Below are positions 56,016 through 64,000 of a stretch of 64,000 bases of DNA, one piece after another; the first letter of the stretch is position 1, and the number at the start of each line of letters is the position of its first letter. A model generated the notes under the pieces. That model was not told the origin of the DNA. It saw nothing but the letters and a program-made list of their open reading frames with translations, and did no database searches. The stretch comes from Aurelia coerulea (Eukaryota > Cnidaria > Scyphozoa > Semaeostomeae > Ulmaridae). The stretch is taken from NCBI GenBank assembly GCA_039566865.1, contig CM076962.1:8736743-8800742 (forward strand). Reading direction: 5' to 3'. The translations under genes and the position numbers were made by a program.

Positions 56016-56084
56016 GTCAAGCAAAGCTTCTGCAACAGTTTCTGCATAGTTCTATATTCTATATATTCTATATTCTCCGACAGT

Positions 56085-56333
56085 TTCTGCCTCTATCAAA
56101 AAGACAGAGGCAATGATCATACAAAGCAAAAAGTTCATTGGCCTTTTACTACCGGTTGAAATCGCTGACAAAGTGGTAGATTACAAGGAAGAATGCAAGT
56201 TGTTAGGGGTATTTATAGATATACAACTGAAATGGAAAACACAAATAGAGAAAGTTCGAAAGAAATATACTATATATATAATGCAATGTTAAGAAAAATT
56301 AGCTTTTTGCCTTCTGAAACATTAGAAAAGATA
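56085..56333 (+). pseudogene. LINE ORF2 fragment, part 1
   Basis: Reads TEAMIIQSKKFIGLLLP, YKEECKLLGVFIDIQLKW and, after a shift in a TA-rich run near 56275, AMLRKISFLPSETLEK. This is the post-catalytic segment of an RT (KxLGVxID motif). It breaks at the TA of the MITE insertion. Confidence 0.75.
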
Positions 56334-57364
56334 CCGGGTGTCCCAAAAAAAGTTCCGACGTTTGATTGAGCACAGAGAAAAATCTTTTTAATCTGGCAAT
56401 TTCTATAAATTCTAGTTACGTGCTAGATATCTCAACTTACAGTTTGGCATATCGCAGGAAGAAATTAGTAATCTGAAAATGAGTTATGAGCTCTAACATT
56501 TTACTTTCATGTTCAAGGCAAAACTAGAGAGATTATTACGCCTTCCTGCTCCTTGACGGTGGGGACTCCCTCGACGAGCAACACAAAAATTGAGTTGACA
56601 ATTTTCGTTCATTACCATGACGTAATGAACGGGCAGAAGCGGTCTAGAGCGGGCAGAAATTTTATTCACAAGAGAAAGCGTTGCTTCGTAATTGAACGGA
56701 TTTTAGATTTAAATCATTTTTGATTGTCTGAATTAGCCTAAGGTGTGAAGAATTGAAAGAAATAGGTCTCGAGACAACTGTTTGCTGCTGTTATTGTTGT
56801 CTTGTGCCAACTGGGAATTTCAAATGGGAATTTTTTACTGTTTCACGGTTTCACGGCACGGAGTAGAATAATGTCTTTTCTTAGCTAAAGAATAGTTTCA
56901 ATTGCTTTTTCGACCTGCCATATTATGCAATAATGCATTTTTGTGTGTTCGTCCAGTCAGAATTGAGTGGGAAGTTATGAACGTAGTATTTTCCCCCTGA
57001 GACCTATTAGATTCGATTTTCAGACCTTTACTTCAAATATGCTCAATGAGTGGAACTCTTGCACGTCGTCAAGGCAATGAAACAAAGTGTCAACCCAGTT
57101 TTTGTGTTGCTCATCCGGAGATTCCCCCTCCACCACGATGATGCAGAAAGGCGAGGCGTACTGATCTCTCTGGTTTTGCCTTCAACATGAAGATGCGATG
57201 TTAGGACTAATAACTCCATCTTCAGATTACTGATTTCTTCCTACGATATGCCAAACTGTAAGTTGAATTGTCAAGCATCTACCTAGAATGAATAGAAATT
57301 GCCAGATAACGAACTTTTTTGTCTGCGTTCCATCAAACGCCGGAACTTTTTTTGGGACACCCGG
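56334..57364. mobile_element. 1031-bp mariner-type element in LINE (no transposase)
   Basis: Starts CCGGGTGTCCCAAAAAAAGT and ends with its reverse complement. TA duplication at 56332-56333 and 57365-57366. Arms pair over roughly 230 bp or more. The centre (56600-57100) holds no recognisable coding sequence. Removing it restores E-K-I-Y-Y-S-M in the LINE frame. Confidence 0.88.
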
Positions 57365-57625
57365 TATATTACAGCATGATCATACCAAAGATAACTTATG
57401 GCTTGCTAATATGGGGGGCATCGTCAAAGAACCTTATGCAAAAGATTGAAATTCAGCATGTAAAAGCAACGAGAATAGTGAAGAAAATAGGCATTAAAGT
57501 CAATGATACTGACGTTCTACAAAGTGTAAACTTGAATAGAATCGATTATATTTATAAAAGAAGGTTGTCACAGAAATGCATAAAATAGTCAAAGGAACAG
57601 AGGATCACAGACTTTGAGACATGTA
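57365..57625 (+). pseudogene. LINE ORF2 fragment, part 2
   Basis: Continues the LINE as SMIIPKITYGLLIWGASSKN and KATRIVKKIG, the segment in which ORF2 proteins have YGxxxWG. A shift near 57570 and a stop near 57616 follow before the second MITE. Confidence 0.75.
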
Positions 57626-58242
57626 CCGGGTGACCCAGAAAAAAGTGACCCAACGTAATCTGTTCAAGAAAAAAGGTAAGTGGCCGATTGAAATATTTCA
57701 AGCGTTGTTCTGTCGCTAAATGACTAACCTACATTATGAGTATTTTTTGCAATTTCTTTGGGCACGGTAAAGTTCCCAAATTAAGGATTTTGAAGAAAAG
57801 GGCTGGCTTGCAATCCTCAAAAAATCGTCCAAAACAGGGGATCGATTTAAAGCCATTTCAGGTCTTCAAAACAACGAGGAGCGTGCTTCTTTTTGCCGGA
57901 GAATATCTTCAAGTACCTAGGAACTATAAACTTGCTCTGAAGACTTCCCACTGGGTTGCCTATTCCCAGGGTGAAATGAAATACCCTCCTCGTTGTTTTG
58001 AAGATTTGAGATGGCTGTAAGTCAATCCCCTGTTTTTGAAGACTTTTTGAGGATTTTAGGCATGCCCTTTTACTCGAAATCTTTAATTTTGAAAACTTAC
58101 CGTGCCGAAAAAAATTGTGAAAAGTACTCATAGCATATGCTAGTCTTTTTACGACACAACAACGTTTGAAATATTTCAATCGGCCACTTACTTAATTTTC
58201 TGTAACAGATTGCGTTGGGTCACTTTTTTCTGGGTCACCCGG
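57626..58242. mobile_element. 617-bp mariner-type element in LINE (no transposase)
   Basis: Starts CCGGGTGACCCAGAAAAAAG and ends with its reverse complement. TA duplication at 57624-57625 and 58243-58244. Long imperfect inverted arms (for example GTGGCCGATTGAAATATTTC at 57682 and its complement near 58165-58187). The TGACCC variant of the end sets it apart from the TGTCCC copies. Confidence 0.88.
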
Positions 58243-58244
58243 TA

Positions 58245-58500
58245 GGAAATTAAAGTAAGCAATAGAAGAGGTCTGCAGTTACAGGTTAGCAGATTGAATA
58301 CAGAAAGTGAACGGAACACGCTGAAATACAGAGGAACTATTGTTTGGAACAGCTTAACAACAGACGTAAAGAATGCTAGCAGCAAAGAAGTCTTGAAAAA
58401 ACTCCTGACCAAGGAACGAAACAGTATTGAGAAAATAACATTTGAGAAAGGAACTGTATCAATTAAAAACAAAGATCTTGAAACCTATATATACTTTTAG
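58245..58500 (+). pseudogene. LINE ORF2 fragment, part 3 (C-terminus)
   Basis: Reads NRRGLQLQVSRLNTESERN and YRGTIVWNSLTTDVKN, the C-terminal GxxxWNSLP-type block, ending at TAG 58498-58500. It lacks the Cys cluster of the other LINEs here, so it is a different family. Confidence 0.75.
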
Positions 58501-58656
58501 GCACAGGGACTAGATTTAAAATTTTAAATAGGATAAGATTATTAGCTTATCATTAATATTACTATTACTTTGCTTTTAACACTTTAATTTGCAGGTCCAC
58601 ATCAGCCAACTTGAGGCTGACATATTATTAACCTGTATTGTTAAATAAAGAATTTA

Positions 58657-58700
58657 TGTATGTATGTATGTATGTATGTATGAATGTATGTATGTATATA
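58657..58700 (+). repeat. (TATG)n tail of the decayed LINE
   Basis: About ten ATGT/TATG units with one or two substitutions, following AATAAAGAATT. Same unit as the tail of LINE B. Confidence 0.8.
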
Positions 58701-58710
58701 TGTAAGCATT

Positions 58711-59216
58711 TGCCACATAGTAAATACAACATTTACAAGAAATAAATGAAATTTACAAGTTTTAAAAGCCAAAAATAGATAAGATACAAAGACGATGCAC
58801 ATCAAAGAGAACCCGGTAAAAACACCCCTATTGTAGTGTCAGGGATAGCATTAAAAGGTCATATTGACCTTATTTCCATAATGGTCTCCTTAAAGGTTGT
58901 TGCAAATGAAAAATGATAATAGTTTTGATACGGCAAAAGATAAAATGATAACAAATAGTCAAAACTGATACTTAGAAATAGAAATAATATTAACAAAATA
59001 TATCAAGGGAGGGTAATGCCAACCCCACCCCCAAGGGCACACAGCAAATTGTTTCCAATGTTGTAAAGTTTTTATAGAGTCTTGATTTTGGTTTTGGTCA
59101 GTTTGAGTTTGCAAGTATATGTTGAAATAAGAAACGAATAGTAGGTTCTTCTCGTGTTTTTTGTGTTTATTTTGTTAGTGAATAGCAGATCTGTTTGTGA
59201 CAGGTTTTTCATTCTA
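58711..59216. other. no recognisable gene
   Basis: AT-rich spacer between the LINE tail and a truncated mariner-type MITE. Confidence 0.5.
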
Positions 59217-59298
59217 CCGGGTGTCCCAAAAAAAAGTTCCGGCGGTTGATTGAACGTAGACAAAAAAGTTCGTTATCTGGCAATTTCTGTTCATTCTA
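59217..59298 (+). mobile_element. truncated left end of a CCGGGTGTCCC MITE
   Basis: 82 bp that match, inverted, the right end of 56334-57364 (GTTCCGGCGG, GTTCGTTATCTGGCAATTTC), preceded by TA at 59215-59216. It stops at a TA (59297-59298) where the tandem unit starts. The full-length copy continues GGTAGATGC at this point. Confidence 0.8.
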
Positions 59299-59549
59299 CA
59301 ATCGTGGCCAAAAGTTATTGGACGATAGACCGAAACCTAGGTTTCTCGAACATCAAGCCGCCCCTCCCCCCCCAAGTCAATGTTGTTGGAACAGATAGAC
59401 AGCAGAAACGAACCATTTGCTTATGGAAAATTACAACATTGACCTTGGGGGGAGGGGTTTCTAAACCAAGAGAAGGGTATAACTCTAAAGAGGTCGCATT
59501 TAGGCCTTCTTTGACGGCTGTCCACTAACCTTTTGGCCACGATTGTCTC
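59299..59549. mobile_element. palindromic Tc1-type MITE, copy 1
   Basis: About 250 bp, starting CAATCGTGGCCAAAAGTTAT and ending in a complementary CCTTTTGGCCACGATTG(TCTC), with further inner pairing (CCGCCCCTCCCC with GGGGAGGGG; CAATGTTGTTG with CAACATTG). Flanking TA at 59297-59298 and 59550-59551. The left GAGA present in copy 2 is missing. Confidence 0.75.
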
Positions 59550-59741
59550 TAGAAGCCAAAATACGTAGTGACTTAGAACAGCTCACATGAGCCACAAAAT
59601 AGGTCCAATTATTAATCAATTAGTTCATATTACGAGAACGAGGCTTGATTTCAAAATTGTCTATAATTGAAAATTAATCTGACGTCATATGAATTTGATG
59701 CAAAGGCAAACTTTGCAGTTGAAGAAAACAGTCATATAAAG

Positions 59742-60819
59742 ATGGTGCGTCCTCGGAAAATCTCTCCAGAGATAAGAGCATGCATACGGTATAAGAAAAA
59801 TTCCAGCATCAAAGAGTTGGTAAAAGAAACTGCTGTGTCACGGTCGCATATATACAACATCTGGAAAGAATCGACAGGGGGGAAGAGAGAACAGGAGGAT
59901 TTAAAGTCCGTCGGTGGCCGGCCATCGAAGTTATCAGTGAGGGAGAAAAGGAAAATTGTGCGGCTTGTAAAAACACTTCGCGGGCAAGAGCCAAACTGGA
60001 CAGTAAAGAGGATGATGGCACGAGCTGATGTGAAAGATGTGTCTCGTAGAACAGTTTCTAGGATTTTAAACCAAAAGGGCTACAATTACCTTCAAGCAAG
60101 GAAAAAGGGACTATTAAGTGAACGCGATAAAAAAACTCGATTAAAATTTGCCAAGCAGATGTTAAGAGAGCACCACTTTGATGTGTGGACAAACAATATA
60201 GCTTTCTACCTCGATGGCGTAGGCTTCGTTTACAAAAGAAACCCTCTTGATCAGTCTTTGGCTCCTAGAGGAAGAGTTTGGCGTACAAAAAGTGAGGGGC
60301 TCATTCGTGGCTGCACATCTAAAGGGCAAGTGTGTGGAACAGGCGGAAAACATGTAAAGATGGTGGTCGCTATTTCTCATGGCAAAGGAGTTGTTTGCGC
60401 AAAAAAAATATGAAAATATGAACGGGAGGCTCTTTGCGAAATTTCTATCAGAAAATTTTAACAAAATGGTTGAGGCAGCGGGAAAAAATTCGAGAGTTTG
60501 GATTCAAGATGGCGATCCTTCGCAAAACAGCAAACTTGCGAAAGAAGCAATGAAACAAGTAAACTCGCAACTTTTACCTATACCACCAAGAAGTCCAGAT
60601 ATAAATCCGATAGAAAACTTCTTTGGAATTGTTAAACAAGCCCTTCACCGCGATGCCCTTGAGAGGCAAATTAAAGTAGAGACGATTGAACAATTTGAAA
60701 GCAGGATAAAGCAAATCATGAATGAAGTGCCAACAGCAACAATAGACAAAATTATCGAATCAATGAACAAACGAATGAAAATGATTATAAAATGTAAAGG
60801 AGAACGCATTAAGTACTGA
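59742..60819 (+). pseudogene. Tc1-like DD34E transposase, copy 1, one frameshift
   Basis: From ATG 59742 (MVRPRKISPEIRACIRYKKN) the first part has a helix-turn-helix (ELVKETAVSRSHIYNIWKES), a GRPSKLS linker, a second helix-turn-helix region (SRRTVSRILNQKGYNYLQ) and the first catalytic Asp in FYLDGVGFVYK. It stops at TGA near 60411. The second part, in the +1 frame (60379-60819), has WIQDGDPSQNSK (second Asp) and SPDINPIENFF (Glu), with 34 residues between them: DD34E. An A8 run at about 60402-60409 lies at the frame change, and one A fewer would join both parts into roughly 360 residues. It could be a disabling insertion, an assembly error or a programmed +1 shift. Confidence 0.88.
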
Positions 60820-61105
60820 ATATATACTGAAAAAGATCGACTTCATATTATGTATGAAAAAGTTCTTTGTAATCTTCTCTTACTGGTGATTAGTTGAATA
60901 ACATTTCTATATGGAAGTTCAAGCCTTCTTTGTGTGAAATTATTGTGCTTTGGTATGTTGCAGAAGTATTACAGTTGGAAGAAACATACATTTAAGAAAC
61001 TCAGATACTGAATTTTTGGTTGAAACTGAGAAAGCTGCTCCTTATACGCGGGTACCTACTGTATGCCATTGCTTCATGGACATTTATTATTATAAGAATT
61101 GTGCC

Positions 61106-61303
61106 ACGAGTTACCACGAGTTACCATCACGAGTTACCATTTTTATTTACAGGCTTCAGTATGGGAAACGACGAGTTACCATTTCTTTTTTTAAAAATAA
61201 TATAATATATTATTTTTAAAAAAGAAATGGTAACTCGTCGTTTCCCATACTGAAGCCTGTAAACAAAAATGGTAACTCGTGATGGTAACTCGTGGTAACT
61301 CGT
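61106..61303. repeat. 198-bp near-perfect palindrome, copy 1
   Basis: Arms of about 99 bases with one mismatch seen (TTTTTATTTAC versus TTTTTGTTTAC in complement), centred at 61204-61205 in an AT-only core. The tips repeat ACGAGTTACC three times. It would fold into one long hairpin. Its length and symmetry suggest a foldback MITE, but no duplication was identified. Confidence 0.9.
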
Positions 61304-61653
61304 TGACAACCCGACAAAAAATTGAAATGATAGAACGTTTCGCTTTAATCGTTGTCCTCAAACTAAAAGCAAAAGTTTAGGCTTCATTGCCGCTCACAAC
61401 TAATTCTGCAAAGCAACGGGGGCAACTTGGAACGGAATCGACGACTGGAATACAATTGTGCATTGACTCTGAGCATTAAAAAGTAAATTCTAGCCCACTA
61501 ATTGATGTCCCTAGTTGATGCATCATAATCTCTCTTGTTCCGAGTTTAAGTAGAAAGACCATGTAACAAAATAATGTGATTTTCATTATGATATCTCCTG
61601 TATTTTCTATGGGAGATAAATATTTCCAAGCATACCTTCAGTAAAAAATGCTA
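61304..61653. other. no recognisable gene
   Basis: Spacer of the tandem unit between palindrome and MITE. Nothing recognised. Confidence 0.5.
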
Positions 61654-61909
61654 GAGACAATCGTGGCCAAAAGTTATTGGACGATAGACCGAAACCTAGG
61701 TTTCTCGAACATCAAGCCGCCCCTCCCCCCCCCAAGTCAATGTTGTTGGAACAGATAGACAGCAGAAACGAACCATTTGCTTATGGAAAATTACAACATT
61801 GACCTTGGGGGGAGGGGTTTCTAAACCAAGAGAAGGGTATAACTCTAAAGAGGTCGCATTTAGGCCTTCTTTGACGGCTGTCCACTAACCTTTTGGCCAC
61901 GATTGTCTC
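61654..61909. mobile_element. palindromic Tc1-type MITE, copy 2
   Basis: Complete ends GAGACAATCGTGGCCAAAAG ... CCACGATTGTCTC with flanking TA at 61652-61653 and 61910-61911. Otherwise identical to copy 1 apart from one C in the C-run. Confidence 0.85.
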
Positions 61910-62101
61910 TAGAAGCCAAAATACGTAGTGACTTAGAACAGCTCACATGAGCCACAAAATAGGTCCAATTATTAATCAATTAGTTCATATTACGAGAACG
62001 AGGCTTGATTTCAAAATTGTCTATAATTGAAAATTAATCTGACGTCATATGAATTTGATGCAAAGGCAAACTTTGCAGTTGAAGAAAACAGTCATATAAA
62101 G

Positions 62102-63179
62102 ATGGTGCGTCCTCGGAAAATCTCTCCAGAGATAAGAGCATGCATACGGTATAAGAAAAATTCCAGCATCAAAGAGTTGGTAAAAGAAACTGCTGTGTCA
62201 CGGTCGCATATATACAACATCTGGAAAGAATCGACAGGGGGGAAGAGAGAACAGGAGGATTTAAAGTCCGTCGGTGGCCGGCCATCGAAGTTATCAGTGA
62301 GGGAGAAAAGGAAAATTGTGCGGCTTGTAAAAACACTTCGCGGGCAAGAGCCAAACTGGACAGTAAAGAGGATGATGGCACGAGCTGATGTGAAAGATGT
62401 GTCTCGTAGAACAGTTTCTAGGATTTTAAACCAAAAGGGCTACAATTACCTTCAAGCAAGGAAAAAGGGACTATTAAGTGAACGCGATAAAAAAACTCGA
62501 TTAAAATTTGCCAAGCAGATGTTAAGAGAGCACCACTTTGATGTGTGGACAAACAATATAGCTTTCTACCTCGATGGCGTAGGCTTCGTTTACAAAAGAA
62601 ACCCTCTTGATCAGTCTTTGGCTCCTAGAGGAAGAGTTTGGCGTACAAAAAGTGAGGGGCTCATTCGTGGCTGCACATCTAAAGGGCAAGTGTGTGGAAC
62701 AGGCGGAAAACATGTAAAGATGGTGGTCGCTATTTCTCATGGCAAAGGAGTTGTTTGCGCAAAAAAAATATGAAAATATGAACGGGAGGCTCTTTGCGAA
62801 ATTTCTATCAGAAAATTTTAACAAAATGGTTGAGGCAGCGGGAAAAAATTCGAGAGTTTGGATTCAAGATGGCGATCCTTCGCAAAACAGCAAACTTGCG
62901 AAAGAAGCAATGAAACAAGTAAACTCGCAACTTTTACCTATACCACCAAGAAGTCCAGATATAAATCCGATAGAAAACTTCTTTGGAATTGTTAAACAAG
63001 CCCTTCACCGCGATGCCCTTGAGAGGCAAATTAAAGTAGAGACGATTGAACAATTTGAAAGCAGGATAAAGCAAATCATGAATGAAGTGCCAACAGCAAC
63101 AATAGACAAAATTATCGAATCAATGAACAAACGAATGAAAATGATTATAAAATGTAAAGGAGAACGCATTAAGTACTGA
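62102..63179 (+). pseudogene. Tc1-like DD34E transposase, copy 2, same frameshift
   Basis: Identical to the first copy over the coding region, including the A8 run and the +1 frame change near 62765. The shared lesion means that the duplication followed it, or that the shift is a normal feature of the gene. Confidence 0.88.
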
Positions 63180-63466
63180 ATATATACTGAAAAAGATCGA
63201 CTTCATATTATGTATGAAAAAGTTCTTTGTAATCTTCTCTTACTGGTGATTAGTTGAATAACATTTCTATATGGAAGTTCAAGCCTTCTTTGTGTGAAAT
63301 TATTGTGCTTTGGTATGTTGCAGAAGTATTACAGTTGGAAAGAAACATACATTTAAGAAACTCAGATACTGAATTTTTGGTTGAAACTGAGAAAGCTGCT
63401 CCTTATACGCGGGTACCTACTGTATGCCATTGCTTCATGGACATTTATTATTATAAGAATTGTGCC

Positions 63467-63664
63467 ACGAGTTACCACGAGTTACCATCACGAGTTACCA
63501 TTTTTATTTACAGGCTTCAGTATGGGAAACGACGAGTTACCATTTCTTTTTTTAAAAATAATATAATATATTATTTTTAAAAAAGAAATGGTAACTCGTC
63601 GTTTCCCATACTGAAGCCTGTAAACAAAAATGGTAACTCGTGATGGTAACTCGTGGTAACTCGT
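63467..63664. repeat. 198-bp near-perfect palindrome, copy 2
   Basis: Same as 61106-61303, including the single arm mismatch. Confidence 0.9.
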
Positions 63665-64000
63665 TGACAACCCGACAAAAAATTGAAATGATAGAACGTT
63701 TCGCTTTAATCGTTGTCCTCAAACTAAAAGCAAAAGTTTAGGCTTCATTGCCGCTCACAACTAATTCTGCAAAGCAACGGGGGCAACTTGGAACGGAATC
63801 GACGACTGGAATACAATTGTGCATTGACTCTGAGCATTAAAAAGTAAATTCTAGCCCACTAATTGATGTCCCTAGTTGATGCATCATAATCTCTCTTGTT
63901 CCGAGTTTAAGTAGAAAGACCATGTAACAAAATAATGTGATTTTCATTATGATATCTCCTGTATTTTCTATGGGAGATAAATATTTCCAAGCATACCTTC

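Larger units (their letters stand above)
51990..56030 (-). mobile_element. Gmr1-like gypsy retrotransposon fragment (integrase before reverse transcriptase)
   Basis: On the minus strand the order is integrase core (56015-55570), integrase C-terminal GPY/F-type segment (55558-55370), linker MYHANLLRKYP (about 55370-55335), then reverse transcriptase N-terminus (55245-54939). After a 2.7-kb insertion the RT continues (52253-52060). Ty3/gypsy elements normally have RT first. IN before RT is the arrangement described for the Gmr1 group. No LTR was found: the 5' side is cut by a LINE near 56040, and the 3' side fades near 52000. Confidence 0.75.
56060..58710 (+). mobile_element. decayed LINE split by two mariner-type MITEs
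   Basis: LINE sequence occupies 56060-56333, 57365-57625 and 58243-58710. The pieces join in frame order when the MITEs and one TA each are removed. The 3' end is a (TATG)n tail at 58657-58700. Confidence 0.8.
59299..61657 (+). repeat. tandem unit 1 with Tc1-like transposase
   Basis: A 2359-bp unit repeated head to tail in the next entry. It contains a 250-bp palindromic MITE, the transposase gene and a 198-bp palindrome. By eye the two units differ only in two homopolymer lengths (C8/C9 near 59372 and AA/AAA near 60979). Confidence 0.93.
61658..64000 (+). repeat. tandem unit 2, runs off the window
   Basis: Second copy of the 2.36-kb unit. The window ends about 20 bases before the unit would be complete, so the array may continue. 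Confidence 0.93.

Noticed and set aside
1..64000. tRNA, rRNA and snRNA genes
   Set aside because: No cloverleaf-like or conserved rRNA segment was recognised by eye. A covariance-model scan (tRNAscan-SE, Rfam) would settle this.

Overview
The window reads as genomic DNA of an invertebrate animal. It is AT-rich, with short tandem repeats, spliced-looking gene pieces and a dense layer of transposable elements. CR1/L2-like LINEs with SGNH-esterase ORF1 proteins, a BEL/Pao element, a DIRS fragment, a copia fragment, a Gmr1-like gypsy fragment, a GIY-YIG (Penelope-type) fragment and many TIR elements together suggest a marine invertebrate, possibly a cnidarian. The species cannot be fixed from the sequence. 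There are no bacterial operons, no CRISPR array and no rRNA or tRNA gene that I could recognise.

Layout. 1-1440: no gene. 1446-3331: 5'-truncated CR1-like LINE. 3515-7863: nearly complete CR1/L2-like LINE on the minus strand with one frameshift in ORF2. 7872-8283: hAT-type MITE with a perfect 8-bp target duplication (TSD). 8435-9319: GIY-YIG nuclease fragment. 9553-11716: a graveyard of LINE, DIRS and copia pieces on the minus strand. 12021-12162: palindromic tandem repeat. 13647-14110: LINE tail. 14448-15149: TIR element with a TAA duplication. 15899-23243: intact, very young BEL/Pao LTR retrotransposon (514-bp LTRs with one difference seen, 5-bp TSD, one 2078-residue polyprotein). 23742-24497: mariner-type MITE.

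24508-34416 is a three-level nest. A TIR element (here called T) contains a CR1-like LINE (A), whose ORF1 is split by a second, intact CR1-like LINE (B). Each level has its own target duplication. A 1.6-kb T copy at 39036-40621 carries the empty site for A. 35228-37681 holds the remains of a two-exon gene with a P2X7-type zinc-binding domain and a MULE-like MITE in its intron. 41369-42127 is the one convincing ordinary host exon: the N-terminal membrane domain of an ABCB6-like ABC transporter. 42128-51990 is mostly non-coding with scattered MITEs and a decayed Tc1-like transposase.

52060-56030 is a gypsy fragment whose integrase lies upstream of its reverse transcriptase (Gmr1-like order). 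Its RT is interrupted by a 2.7-kb foldback element with about 0.9-kb inverted arms, termini starting CACAGTG and a 5-bp TSD, the hallmarks of Transib/RAG-type transposons. 56060-58710 is a decayed LINE split twice by mariner-type MITEs. 59299 to the end is a head-to-tail duplication of a 2.36-kb unit carrying a DD34E Tc1-like transposase split by one frameshift and a 198-bp near-perfect palindrome.

The genes do not form a pathway. The window is best read as layered insertions around a few host exons. The target duplications and reconstructed empty sites give a relative insertion order at several points.
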